The notes under the pieces were generated by a model. The model searched no databases. It saw only the letters and a list, made by a program, of their open reading frames with translations, and was not told where the DNA came from. Position numbers and translations under genes: made by a program. A stretch of 64,000 bases of DNA from Microbacterium enclense. GTDB taxonomy: Bacteria > Actinomycetota > Actinomycetes > Actinomycetales > Microbacteriaceae. Positions 33,724-43,600 of this stretch are shown here, one piece after another; the stretch's first letter is position 1; the number at the start of each line of letters is the position of its first letter. The stretch is taken from contig NZ_KQ758471.1 in NCBI RefSeq assembly GCF_001456955.1, forward strand, positions 100,576-164,575, read 5' to 3'.

Positions 33724-33812
33724 AAGACCCTCCGCGCACCCGGTAGAGCCTGGTTACCCTTGCTACGTTTCCGTCCTGGGGGAGTTGGCCTGGATGCCGC
33801 CACGCGGAGAGC
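33724..33812 (-). ncRNA. ffs: Small bacterial SRP RNA (4.5S type)
   Basis: Minus-strand transcript of about 90 nt. The terminal stem pairs CTCCGCG with CGCGGAG. The apical domain IV reads CAGG-ACG-GAAA-CGT-AGCAA, i.e. the AGG/AGCA internal loop and GNRA tetraloop that bind Ffh (E. coli: CAGG-TCC-GGAA-GGA-AGCAG). It ends with GGGTCTTTTCTTT, a U-rich terminator, and a TAAGCT -10 lies at 33825-33820, 7 nt before the 5' end. It pairs with Ffh for co-translational targeting. Its 5' arm contains GGCATCC, one of the over-represented heptamers. Confidence 0.92.
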
Positions 33813-33836
33813 CGTGAACAGCTTACCCGATGCGCG

Positions 33837-34535
33837 TCACACCAACAGCGGGGCGAGGGCGTCGGCCGCCGGACGCAGCGCCGACAGCACGTCATCGGGA
33901 TCATCGACGCGGTGCCGCGGCCCCGAGAAAGCCAAGGCTCCCGCGGCGGCGCCACTCGCGTCGCGGATCGGCACCGCGAGGCACCCCGAGGCCGCGGCCA
34001 GCTCTCCGCTCTGGCGTGTCGCGCCCCACCGCGCGAGGTCGTCCCGCGCACGGTCGAGTTCGGCTAAGCCCCGGTCGCCCCGGGACAGCAGCATGAGCCG
34101 GCCGAGCGCGTAACGGGCCGGCTCACGGGCGAGGCGCGCCTCGTCCGACAGGGGGAAGTCGGGATCGGCGTCGACGACCGCGACCCGCCCGTCGACGAAC
34201 AGCGCCACGTGCACCCCGCCGCGCACGGTCGAGCGCGCCTCGGCGAGGACCGCCCGGGCAGCCGACGACAGCCGCGCCGGCGGAGCGACGACGGCGGCGA
34301 GCTGCGCCACCTTCGCCCCCAGGGCGAAGCCGGCGAGATCCGGCGTGCGCACGAGATACTCGTCCTCGACGAGGAGGTTCACGAGCCGGTACGTCGTCGC
34401 GCGCGGCAGACCGAGCTCCGCAGACAGGCGCTGGGCGCTCACCCCGGCGCCGAGCTGGGCGACGGCTTCGAGCACGGCCAGCGCGGAGTGGACGGCGCCC
34501 GGCTGTCGCGCCGCGAGCGCCGGCTGCTCACGCAT
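33837..34535 (-). CDS. IclR-family transcriptional regulator
   Basis: A 232-residue regulator. The winged HTH is at 12-70 (SALAVLEAVAQLGAGVSAQRL, LPRATTYRLVNLL, EDEYLVRTPDLAGF) and the C-terminal GAF-like effector domain shows RGGVHVALFVDGRVAVVDAD, ALGRLMLLSRG and SGCLAVPIRDASGAAAGALAF. ATG at 34535 overlaps the stop of the upstream APC permease by 8 bp, so permease and regulator are co-translated. Position suggests control of the amine-uptake locus. The ffs promoter lies directly after its stop. Confidence 0.9.
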   Translation of the reverse strand: MREQPALAARQPGAVHSALAVLEAVAQLGAGVSAQRLSAELGLPRATTYRLVNLLVEDEYLVRTPDLAGFALGAKVAQLAAVVAPPARLSSAARAVLAEARSTVRGGVHVALFVDGRVAVVDADPDFPLSDEARLAREPARYALGRLMLLSRGDRGLAELDRARDDLARWGATRQSGELAAASGCLAVPIRDASGAAAGALAFSGPRHRVDDPDDVLSALRPAADALAPLLV

Positions 34536-36027
34536 GGTCGGGATGCCGCGGCGACACCACTCCCCCGAGAACCTGCGCCGCGACCGGCTCGTCGTAGACC
34601 CCGAGCGCCCCCGGCCCGTGACGCCGACGGAGGATCGCGACGAGGGCGCCGGACACGACGGCCAGCCCCGCGACGATCGTGACGACCGTCCCCCCGGCGG
34701 AGCCGTCGTCGACCAGGAACGACACGAGCGCGGCGGCGAGCGCGAGCGCCGAGACCCCGGCGACCACCGTGACGCCGACCGTCGACTCGCCGATGCGGCG
34801 CAGGAAGATGGGCGCGGCGACGCACACGAGGATGTAGGCGACGATGTAGCCCGCGGCCCCCACCCCGATCGTGACGTGCATCGCGTCGCGCGTGTCGATT
34901 CCCGCGGCCACGACGAGCACCGGCACTGCGGTGATGAGCGGCAGCGCCGCGGCGACCGCCGCCGCGGGGGTTCCGAAACGCGGGTGGGTGCGACCGACCG
35001 CCGCCGGCAGCACGCCGTCGCGGCTCAGCGCGAAGAGCACCCGAACGAGCGCGGTGGTCGTGCCGATCGCGCAGGCGAGGAACGATGCGGCGATCCCGAG
35101 ATCGGCGACGACCCCCCAGCCGCCGAGGCCGTACGCTTCGGCGAGCTCGTTGACCGGTGAGGCGCTGGCGGCGAGATCGGCGCCCAGCGCGTCGAAGCCG
35201 GCGACCTGGGTCACCGCGGCGAGCACGTAGAGGAGCCCTGAGAACACCACGGTGCCGGTGATCGCGCGAGGGACGTTGCGCAGCGGCGACACCGATTCGA
35301 CGCTGAGCGTGGCCGCGGACTCGAACCCGACGAACGCCGTCAGCGCGATCACGGCGGCCGCCGCGAACGCGGTCGGATCGAGCGCGGCGCCACCGGTTCC
35401 CGCGATCGCCGTCAGGTCGATGGGCCCGATCTTCACCAGGAGCACGACGAGGAGGACCACGATGAGCGCGACCGACAGCGACTCGACGACGAGCGCCGCG
35501 CGAGCGGAGATCCGGATGCCGCGCACGAGCACCAACGCGACGAGAACGCCCTGCCCCACGACGAAGAGCGCGGTGACGAGCGCCCGGTCGATCGACGGCC
35601 ACAGCCCCGCCGCCAGGTAGGTGGCGTAGTACGCGCCGCCGAGCAGCGCGAACATGGCCACCGCGCCGTAGCCCGTGAGGATCGCCGCCCCCGCCGCGAG
35701 CCCCGCCCGGGTGCCCAGACCCCGAGCGGTGTAGGTGTACAGCGCCCCGGTGGCGGCGAAGCGGCGTGCGAACTGCGAGATCGTGCGGGCGACGCCGAGG
35801 CTCAGGATCGCCGCGGCCACGATCGCGGCGACCGTCGCGCCGGGGGCGAAGCCCGCCACCAGCAGCACGACCGTCGTCGCCGCCGCGGCCGGGGCGACCG
35901 CCGCGACCGATTGGGCCGCGAGATCGACGACTCCGATGCGGCGCCGCTCGAGTCCGTGGAGGGGGGAACGGTCGCCGAAACCGGCGACGGGAGCGGGGCG
36001 CGCGATGGCGCGGGCGAGTGCAGTCAC
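34528..36027 (-). CDS. APC-superfamily permease (amine/amino acid)
   Basis: A 499-residue inner-membrane transporter with about 12-14 hydrophobic helices. Family marks are GALYTYTARGLG in helix 3, the FVGFESAATLSVES block in the helix 6-7 region and NVPRAITGTV just after it. It is co-transcribed with the IclR regulator (8-bp overlap) and divergent from a second APC permease plus amine oxidase, so amines or aromatic amino acids are likely substrates. GTG at 36027 has GGAGA upstream; the longer frame upstream lacks transmembrane character and an SD. Confidence 0.88.
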   Translation of the reverse strand: MTALARAIARPAPVAGFGDRSPLHGLERRRIGVVDLAAQSVAAVAPAAAATTVVLLVAGFAPGATVAAIVAAAILSLGVARTISQFARRFAATGALYTYTARGLGTRAGLAAGAAILTGYGAVAMFALLGGAYYATYLAAGLWPSIDRALVTALFVVGQGVLVALVLVRGIRISARAALVVESLSVALIVVLLVVLLVKIGPIDLTAIAGTGGAALDPTAFAAAAVIALTAFVGFESAATLSVESVSPLRNVPRAITGTVVFSGLLYVLAAVTQVAGFDALGADLAASASPVNELAEAYGLGGWGVVADLGIAASFLACAIGTTTALVRVLFALSRDGVLPAAVGRTHPRFGTPAAAVAAALPLITAVPVLVVAAGIDTRDAMHVTIGVGAAGYIVAYILVCVAAPIFLRRIGESTVGVTVVAGVSALALAAALVSFLVDDGSAGGTVVTIVAGLAVVSGALVAILRRRHGPGALGVYDEPVAAQVLGGVVSPRHPDHA

Positions 36028-36259
36028 GTGGTCTCCGTCGGGTGGTGCCGACCGTACGCGCCGGGCGTTGCACCCCGGCGACCCGCATGTTTCGAGCGCG
36101 TGACCCCGAGTGAGACACCCCTCGGGTGCGCGTCTCACTCGGCGAGGTCGCACCTTCACGACGACAACACGACCCGGCAACGGCGCCGCGGGAACCTCGA
36201 CTCACGAACCGCGCTCCCCCACCCGAATCCCGTCTCACCCGAATCCCGGAGGAATCCAC

Positions 36260-37735
36260 ATGACCCAGCTCGAGTCGAAGGGGGTGGCGACGTCGGCGAA
36301 GCGGACGTTGCAGGGCTCCCTCGGTGTCACGGCGATCATCTTCATGGTGGTCGCCGCCGCATCGCCGCTCACCGTCGTCGGCGGCGCCGGACCCCTCGGC
36401 ATCCTGATCGGAAACGGGGTGGGGTATCCCGCCCTGTACGCCGTCAGCGCCGTCATCCTGCTGCTGTTCGCCGTCGGCCTCGCCGCGATGACCCGGCACG
36501 TCCCCCGCCCGGGCGCCTTCTTCACCTACATCGGCTACGGCCTGGGACGCCCGTCCGGCCTGGCCGCGGCCTGGACCGCCGTCCTGACCTACACGACGAT
36601 CCAGGTCGCGGTGTACGGATACGTCGGGTACCTGCTCGAGATCACCGTCGTGTCGGTGGGCGGGCCCGACCTTCCGTGGTGGCTCTACGCGCTCGCCACC
36701 GTCGCCCTGGTCGGGGTGCTGGGCTACCGCCACATCGATCTGTCGAGCAAGGTGCTCGGCATCCTGCTGATCGCGGAGGTCGCGATCGTGCTCGTCCTCG
36801 TCGGCGCGGTGATGCTCGACGGCGGTCCGGAGGGGCTGAGCCTCGCGCCCTTCGAGCCCGCGAACATCGCGAGCGGCTCGCCCGGGGTGGGGCTCATGTT
36901 CGCCATCGCCGCCTTCATCGGGTTCGAGGCCACCGCGATCTTCCGCGACGAGGCGCGCGACCCCGACCGCACGATCCCCCGCGCGACCTACGGCGCGGTC
37001 ATCGGCATCGGCGTCTTCTACACGCTGTCGACGTGGGGACTCGTGATGGCCTGGGGCCCGAACGGCGTCCTCGCCGCCGCGGCCGAGAACCCCGCGACCC
37101 TGATGTTGCGCACCGTGGCGACCTACCTCGGAACCGTCGGCGAGGTCGTCGTGAACGTGCTGCTGCTGACGTCGATGTTCGCGTGCGTGCTGTCGTTCCA
37201 CAACGTCCTGACGCGCTACCAGCACGCGATGTCGACCGCCGGGGTCCTGCCTGAATCGGTGTCGGGCGTGCACGCGCGGCACCTCTCGCCGCACGTGTCG
37301 TCGCTCGTGCAGACCGCGACCGCGGGCGTTCTGCTCGCGGCCTTCGCCCTGCTCGGACTCGACCCGCTGCTGCAGGTGTTCACCTGGCTCTCCGGCGTCG
37401 CCACCGTGGCCATCGTCGTTCTGATGGCCGTGACCTCGATCGCCGTGATCGTCTATTTCACGCGCAACCGGCAGGACCGGCGCCCCTGGAACACGATGAT
37501 CGCCCCGGCGCTGGGCTTCGTGGGGCTCGCGATCTCGGCCGTCGTGATCGTCGCGTACTTCCCCGTGATGGTGGGCGACGTCGACGCCGCGGGCGCACCG
37601 ACCTTCGGCGCCGTGACGTGGGCGCTCCTCGCCCTCGTGGTCGCCGTCCCCGCCTTCGGATACGCCCAGGCCGCGTGGATCCGTCGCCGCCGTCCCACCG
37701 CCTACGCCAAGCTCACCGACGCCATCGCCGGGTGA
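36260..37735 (+). CDS. APC-superfamily permease upstream of the amine oxidase
   Basis: A 491-residue permease with 12 predicted helices. TLQGSLGVTAIIFMVVAAASPLTVVGG (in parts) starts helix 1, GAFFTYIGYGLGRPSGLAAAW is the helix 3 block, FIGFEATAIFRDEARDP the helix 6 block. A strong CGGAGGA lies 6 nt before ATG. A perfect 12-bp hairpin separates it from the oxidase gene 76 bp away. It differs enough from the divergent permease that the two probably transport different substrates; import of the oxidase substrate (tyramine, phenethylamine, putrescine or similar) is the simplest role. Confidence 0.9.
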   Translation: MTQLESKGVATSAKRTLQGSLGVTAIIFMVVAAASPLTVVGGAGPLGILIGNGVGYPALYAVSAVILLLFAVGLAAMTRHVPRPGAFFTYIGYGLGRPSGLAAAWTAVLTYTTIQVAVYGYVGYLLEITVVSVGGPDLPWWLYALATVALVGVLGYRHIDLSSKVLGILLIAEVAIVLVLVGAVMLDGGPEGLSLAPFEPANIASGSPGVGLMFAIAAFIGFEATAIFRDEARDPDRTIPRATYGAVIGIGVFYTLSTWGLVMAWGPNGVLAAAAENPATLMLRTVATYLGTVGEVVVNVLLLTSMFACVLSFHNVLTRYQHAMSTAGVLPESVSGVHARHLSPHVSSLVQTATAGVLLAAFALLGLDPLLQVFTWLSGVATVAIVVLMAVTSIAVIVYFTRNRQDRRPWNTMIAPALGFVGLAISAVVIVAYFPVMVGDVDAAGAPTFGAVTWALLALVVAVPAFGYAQAAWIRRRRPTAYAKLTDAIAG

Positions 37736-37738
37736 TCC

Positions 37739-37770
37739 GGGATGCCGCGGCCCCGGCGCCGCGGCATCCC
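37739..37770 (+). terminator. Hairpin between permease and amine oxidase genes
   Basis: GGGATGCCGCGG and CCGCGGCATCCC form a perfect 12-bp stem with an 8-nt loop and TTCC following. Both arms contain the over-represented heptamer. Confidence 0.65.
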
Positions 37771-37811
37771 TTCCGCTCGATCCGACCCCCGTTCCACCCG
37801 AGAGAGACATC

Positions 37812-39869
37812 ATGACGCTCACCGACCCGACCACCACCGCCTTCACCGCCCCCGCGGCGCCGGCCCACCCCCTGGCATCGCTCTCCCCCGCCGAGATCAC
37901 CGCCGTCCACACGATCGTCTCGGGCATCGACGACATCGACGAAGCCACCCGCTTCGCCTACGTCGGCCTCGAGGAAGCACCCAAGAGCGAGGTGCTCGCG
38001 TGGGAGCGCGGCGAGGGAGCCCTTCCCGCGCGGCGCGCCCGCGTGCAGCTGCTGAACCTGCGCACGGCCCACTCCCTCGACCTCGTCGTCTCGCTCGCCA
38101 CCGGCGAGGTGCTGCGCTCGACCGAGCTCGACGGCTCCGACGGGCAGCTCCCGATCCTCGACGCGGAGTTCGAGGAGGTCGGGGTCATCGCGAACGAGAG
38201 TGCGGAGTGGGTCGCCGCCCTGGCCGCGCGCGGCCTGACGACCGCCGACGTCGTGCTCGTGCCGCTCTCGGCCGGCCACTACGGCTACGAGAACGAGGTG
38301 GGGCGGCGGGTGCTGCGCACCTTCGCGTTCCGTCAGGACCACCCTGCCGACCACCCGTGGGCGCACCCCGTCGACGGCCTCACCGCCTATATCGACGTCG
38401 CGGCACGCGCCGTCATCGAGATCGTCGACACCCCCGGCTTCACCGTGCCCGAGACGCACGGCAATTTCGACGACCCCGACCTGCAGGGCCCGCCGCTCGA
38501 GGGACTGAAGCCGATCGTCATCACGCAGCCCGAGGGCTCGAGCTTCACCGTCGACGGCGAGCACGTCACCTGGGGCGAGTGGGACCTGCGCATCGGCTTC
38601 GACACCCGCGAGGGACTCATCCTGCGCCAGCTGTCGTTCGCCGGTCGTCCGGTGATGTACCGCGGCTCGATCAGCGAGATGGTCGTCCCCTACGCCGACC
38701 CCGCCCCCAACCGCTTCTGGCAGAACTACTTCGACACCGGCGAGTACCTCTTCGGTCGCTACACGAACGAGCTCGAGCTCGGGTGCGACTGCGTGGGCGA
38801 CATCACCTACGTCGACGCGACGCTCGCGGACGAGAACGGGATGCCGCGCACCGTACGCAACGCCGTGTGCATGCACGAGGAGGACTTCGGCACCCTCTGG
38901 AAGCACACCGACATCTTCACGGGGTCGAGCGAGGTGCGCCGCTCGCGGCGGCTCGTCATCTCGTTCTTCACCACCGTCGGCAACTACGACTACGGCTTCT
39001 ACTGGTACCTCTACCTCGACGGCACCATCGAGTGCGAGGCGAAGCTCACCGGCATCCTGTTCACCTCCGCCCACCCGGGTGAGGACTACCCCTTCGCCTC
39101 GGAGGTCGCTCCGGGACTCGGTGCGCCGTACCACCAGCACCTCTTCTCGGCGCGGCTCGACATGACCGTCGACGGGGTCGCGAACGTCGTCAACGAGATC
39201 GACGCGGTGCGCGTGCCGATCTCGGCCGGAAACCCCGCCGGGAACGCCTTCACCAAGAGGGTGACCCCGATCACGAGCGAGAAGGTGTCGGGACGCATCG
39301 CGGATGGCGCGGTGAACCGCGTGTGGCAGATCGCGTCGACCGAGAAGACCACCGAGCGGGGTCAGGCGACGTCGTACATGCTGTTCCCCACCGAGACGCC
39401 GGTGCTCCTGGCCGACGACGCCTCATCGATCGCGGCCCGCGCGGCGTTCGCGACGAAGAACCTGTTCGTCACGAAGTACGACCCCGACGAGCGCTACGCC
39501 GCGGGCGACTTCGTCAACCAGCACCCGGGCGGCGCCGGCATCCCCGCCTTCATCGCCGGCGACGAACCGCTCGTCGGCGAGGACCTCGTGCTGTGGCACA
39601 CGTTCGGGCTCACGCACTTCCCGCGCAACGAGGACTGGCCGGTCATGCCCATGGACTACGCCAAGTTCACGCTCAAGCCGTACAACTTCTTCGAGCGCAA
39701 CCCCGTGCTGAACGTGCCGGCGCCCGCGAACACGCACTGCGCACCCATGGCCCACGCCGACGGGCACGGGCACGGGCCGCACGCGGACGCCGCGCCGGCA
39801 TCCGGCGCGCACGGTCACGAGCACGGCGCGCACGGGCACGACGGGCACGCCGGCGCGCACCACTGTTGA
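37812..39869 (+). CDS. Copper amine oxidase with His-rich C-terminal tail
   Basis: A 685-residue TPQ-dependent primary-amine oxidase, converting amines plus O2 to aldehydes, ammonia and H2O2. The cofactor Tyr is Tyr392 in TVGNYDYG (T/N-x-x-N-Y-D/E-Y type). The catalytic base is Asp308 in YFDTGEY. Copper ligands are His441 and His443 (YHQHLFSARLDM) and His602 (LTHFPRNEDWPVMP). No signal peptide is visible, so it is probably cytosolic like the Arthrobacter enzyme, which is about 45 residues shorter. The extra length is a tail with 13 His and 2 Cys in the last 44 residues (AHGHEHGAHGHDGHAGAHHC), a likely metal-binding segment. SD GAGAGAGA precedes ATG. Confidence 0.95.
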   Translation: MTLTDPTTTAFTAPAAPAHPLASLSPAEITAVHTIVSGIDDIDEATRFAYVGLEEAPKSEVLAWERGEGALPARRARVQLLNLRTAHSLDLVVSLATGEVLRSTELDGSDGQLPILDAEFEEVGVIANESAEWVAALAARGLTTADVVLVPLSAGHYGYENEVGRRVLRTFAFRQDHPADHPWAHPVDGLTAYIDVAARAVIEIVDTPGFTVPETHGNFDDPDLQGPPLEGLKPIVITQPEGSSFTVDGEHVTWGEWDLRIGFDTREGLILRQLSFAGRPVMYRGSISEMVVPYADPAPNRFWQNYFDTGEYLFGRYTNELELGCDCVGDITYVDATLADENGMPRTVRNAVCMHEEDFGTLWKHTDIFTGSSEVRRSRRLVISFFTTVGNYDYGFYWYLYLDGTIECEAKLTGILFTSAHPGEDYPFASEVAPGLGAPYHQHLFSARLDMTVDGVANVVNEIDAVRVPISAGNPAGNAFTKRVTPITSEKVSGRIADGAVNRVWQIASTEKTTERGQATSYMLFPTETPVLLADDASSIAARAAFATKNLFVTKYDPDERYAAGDFVNQHPGGAGIPAFIAGDEPLVGEDLVLWHTFGLTHFPRNEDWPVMPMDYAKFTLKPYNFFERNPVLNVPAPANTHCAPMAHADGHGHGPHADAAPASGAHGHEHGAHGHDGHAGAHHC

Positions 39870-39873
39870 ACCG

Positions 39874-40362
39874 ATGAGCGAGATCCTCCACGCCTGGGCG
39901 GTCGCCCCCGCCGCGGTCGGCGCCTGCTGTCTGGCAGCCGACCGCGCGCGGGTGCGGCCGCCCGAGGTCGTGGCATCCGTGCTGATGCTGCTCGCGATGA
40001 TGGATGCCGCCGTGTCGGGCATCGTCGCGCCGGTGTACTGGACGGCTCTGCTTCTCATCGCCGCACTCGCGCTCGCCGTCCGGCGACGTCCGCGGCAGCG
40101 GCGGGCGCCGCGCGTGCCCGCGCTCATGACGGTGCACACCACGCTCGGGATGGTCGTCATGGCCGGCCTGCAGCTGGGCATGGGCGGGCACACCACCGCG
40201 CATGCGCACGGTCCGGCCCTGGCGCCCGTGCTCATCGGCGCCGTGGTCGGCTACATCGGCCTGTCGGCCTTGGCCGCGCGGCGCATGCCCGCGCGGCTCG
40301 ACCGCGCGCAGATCGCGGCGATGGGCGCATCCGTGCTGCTCATGGCCGCGGCGTCCGTCTGA
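39874..40362 (+). CDS. Small membrane protein downstream of the amine oxidase
   Basis: A 162-residue protein with about five hydrophobic helices (ILHAWAVAPAAVGACCLAAD, ASVLMLLAMMDAAVSGIVAP, YWTALLLIAALALAV, TLGMVVMAGLQLGMG, LIGAVVGYIGLSALAA). It starts 4 bp after the oxidase stop without its own SD, so translation should depend on coupling. A loop carries MGGHTTAHAHGPA, and MDAA and MxxG patterns in the helices could bind metal, which would match a copper-enzyme partner. I do not recognise the family; a metal or quinone-related role is inference from position. Confidence 0.75.
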   Translation: MSEILHAWAVAPAAVGACCLAADRARVRPPEVVASVLMLLAMMDAAVSGIVAPVYWTALLLIAALALAVRRRPRQRRAPRVPALMTVHTTLGMVVMAGLQLGMGGHTTAHAHGPALAPVLIGAVVGYIGLSALAARRMPARLDRAQIAAMGASVLLMAAASV

Positions 40363-40393
40363 GCCGCGGCCGAGCTCTCGCTCCCCCGGCGCC

Positions 40394-40447
40394 GAGCGCG
40401 TCGAGACGGTGACGGCGACCGCGCTGAGCGCGTCGCGACGGTGACGG
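40394..40447. repeat. 22-bp direct repeat
   Basis: GAGCGCGTCGAGACGGTGAC plus GG (40394-40415) recurs at 40426-40447 with one mismatch; period 32 bp. It sits in the convergent gap after the small membrane protein. Confidence 0.7.
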
Positions 40448-40507
40448 GCGGAGGATCAGGGACGGGCGGAGGGCGCAATGACGAGATTCGTCCTCCGCTC
40501 GCCCCAC
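40448..40507. repeat. Convergent-junction inverted-repeat element, copy A
   Basis: GCGGAGGA (40448) and TCCTCCGC (40491) are inverted copies whose starts are 43 bp apart, ending in CGCCCC. The same elements with identical spacing occur at 57610-57668, also between convergent genes. It could act as a two-way terminator or belong to a REP-like family. Confidence 0.7.
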
Positions 40508-40564
40508 CCTCTCCCCCCGATCACCGGCGCACGACCCCTGTTGCGCGCGCATCCTCAACCGACA

Positions 40565-40593
40565 GTGCGGCCGAGGACACTCCTCGGCCGCAC
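40565..40593. terminator. Bidirectional hairpin before the mannosidase stop
   Basis: GTGCGGCCGAGGA and TCCTCGGCCGCAC form a perfect 13-bp stem with a 3-nt loop between convergent genes. Confidence 0.8.
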
Positions 40594-40626
40594 CGTCGTC
40601 TCGTGCGCGCTCGCTCGCGCGCGTGA

Positions 40627-43600
40627 TCAGCGCGTCAGGCGCAGCGTCACCAGCTGGAAGGGACGCAGGTCGAGCTCGACCGCGCCGCCCGACACGGTCG
40701 ACACCGCGGCGGCGTCGACCTCGCGCTCGAGCAGATCGGTCTCGGCGACGCCCGTGAGGTCGAACCCGGCCCGGAGGCACGCGTGCGCGCGCTGGCCGAG
40801 GGCCTCGTACAGACGCACGATGACGTCTCCGGAGCCGTCCTGCGCGAGCTTGATCGCCTCGACGACCACGCCGGGCTGGTCGATCGCAACCAGCGGCTCG
40901 ACCGACTCCTCGGCGGCGTCGGTCACGACACGCTCGGGCAGGTTCGTCCGGTAGCCCTCGGCGACGGCATCCACGACCTCGGCGCCCACGACGATGCCCA
41001 CCTCGAGGTGGTGCGCGCCCTGGTCCTGGCCCGGGTCGGGGAACATCGCCGAACGGATGATCGACAGCCGCACGAGCGAGTACGTGCCGCCGGCCGCGCG
41101 CTCGTGGCGCGTGATGTCGTGGCCGTAGGTCGAGTCGTTCGTGACGGCGACGCCGAACCCGGTCTCGGCGACGCGGACCCACCGGTGCGCAGCGGTCTCG
41201 AAGCGCGCCGAATCCCACGACGTGTTCGTGTGGGTCGGGCGCACGATGTGACCGAATTGGATCTCGGATGCCGCGCGGTCGGTGTGCACGTCGACGGGCA
41301 CGCGGAGCTTGAGCAGCTTCTGCTGCTCGTGCCAGTCGACGTCGAGCGACAGGCGCACCGTGCGGGAGCCCTCGGCGAGCGCGATGCGCTGCGCGATGGT
41401 GGAGTCGCCCACGGTGCGCTCGACGACGATCGCGTCGCCGTCGAGCACGACCCGGTCGGCCGCCTCGAGGGCCGTGGCGTGACGGCGGTAGGTCTCGTCG
41501 ATGTCCCACGCGTCCCACTGGGTGGGGGTGTCGCGGAAGATCTCGAACTGGCCCGCGACCTGGCCGGCGGGGACCGCTTCGCGACCGGATGCCAGATCCA
41601 CGAGCGAGGTGATGAGCCCGCGCCCGTCGACCTCGGCGCGCACGATGCCGTTGTCGAGCACCCAGCCGTCGCCCTCGGCCCGCGGCGTGACGTCGCCGGA
41701 CGCCGCGGCCGGGGCGATGGCGAGCGCGGGGGCTCCCGCCCGGCCGTGCGGGGCGGCGTTGGCCACGACGGCGCGCTCCCCCGTGCCGACGAGGGCGCGC
41801 AGGCTGGCCTCGATGACCTGCTCGAGCTCGGCCGCGATGGCCTCGTAGTTGCGCTCGGCATCCCGGTGCACCCAGGCGATCGAGGTGCCGGGGAGGATGT
41901 CGTGGAACTGCTGCAGCAGCACCAGACGCCACAGGCGCTGGAAGGTGTCGGCGGGGTACTCGGCCCCCGTGCGCACGGTCGCGGTCGCCGCCCACAGCTC
42001 GGCCTCGCGCAGCAGGTGCTCGCTGCGGCGGTTGCCCTGCTTGGTGCGCAGCTGGCTGGTGTACGTGCCGCGGTGGAACTCGAGGTACAGCTCCCCCGCC
42101 CATACGGCCGGGTCGGCGTACTCCGCCTCGGCGGTCTCGAAGAAGTCTCGCGGAGTGGAGTGCTTCACGACCGGCGCGCCCTCGAGCGAGTGCGTGCGGG
42201 CGATCGTCGCGGTCATCTCGCGCGTGGGTCCGCCGCCGCCGTCGCCGAAGCCGTACGGCAGGAGCGAGGTGCGGGCGCGCCCCTTGTCGGAGAAGTTGCG
42301 CTCGGCGTGCGCGAGGTCGGCCGCGGTGACCTCGGAGTTGTACTTGTCGACCGGCGGGAAGTGCGTGAAGATGCGCGAGCCGTCGATGCCCTCCCAGCGG
42401 AAGGTGTGGTGCGGGATGCGGTTGGTCTCGTTCCACGAGATCTTCTGGGTGAGGAACCAGCGGGCACCGGCGGCCTTCATGATCTGCGGGAGGGCGCCGC
42501 TGTAGCCGAACGAGTCGGGCAGCCACACCTCTTCGGTGTCGATGCCGAACTCGTCGAGGAAGAACGTCTTGCCCTCGACGAACTGACGGGCCATGGCTTC
42601 GCCGCCGACCATGTTGGTGTCGGACTCGACCCACATGCCGCCCACGGGCACGAAGCGGCCCTCGGCGACGCGTGCCTTCAGGCGCTCCCAGAGCGCCGGG
42701 TAGTGCTCCTTCATCCACGCGAACTGCTGCGCCGACGAGCTGGCGAAGACGAACTCGGGGTCCTCGTCCATGAGCGAGAGCACGTTGCTGAACGTGCGCG
42801 AGACCTTTCGGGCGGTCTCGCGCACGGGCCAGAGCCACGCCGAGTCGATGTGGGCGTGTCCGACGGCGTGCAGCACGTGGGCACTGGATGCCGCGGGTGC
42901 GGCCATGAGCGGCGCGAGCACGTCGCGACCGGCCTGTGCGGAGCCGGCGACGTCGTGGGGATCGACCGCGTCGATCGCGGCATCCATCGCCTCGAGCAGG
43001 GTCGCACGGCGCGCGGAGGTGGCGTCGAGCTCGGCGATCAGGCCGTGGAGCAGGCGGAAGTCCTGCAGCAGGTCCCACACCGCGAGGTCGCGCAGGCCGA
43101 TCGACATGTCGCGCAGCACATAGAGAGGAGCGTCGCCCGCGGTGGCGGGGTCGCCCACCGGAGTCGGCTCGAACGTGAAGAGGCTGCCGACGTCGGGATT
43201 GGAGGCGGCCTCGACCAGCACGTCGACGCGGCCGTCGGCGTCGATCGCCGCCGGGGTGGCGTTGTTGAACGGGGACACGCCCTTGATGGGCGCGCCCTGA
43301 CGGTTCCACACGAGCGCCTCGCACTGGAAGCCGCTCTGTCCCGCGGTGAAGCCGAGGTCGATGACGAGCTCGGCGACGGTTCCCTCGGGCAGGGCGCCCG
43401 CTGCGTCACGCCAGTCGGCCGGGATCTCGCCCGCGACGGCGAACCAGGTGGTTCCCCACGCCCGACCCCACGGCGTGCCGATGGCGAAGGGGCGGTAGTC
43501 GGCATCCTGCGCCTCGCCGAAGGTCACGGGCTCGCCCGGAGCCTCCCAGGCCGAGATGTCGAGGGGGTGGCGGGTGCGGTAGACGGCGGGGGCGAGACGC

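Noticed and set aside
34439..37948. 1169-codon minus-strand open frame across the amine locus
   Set aside because: It overlaps IclR and both permease genes out of frame, with low-complexity Arg/Gly/His composition.
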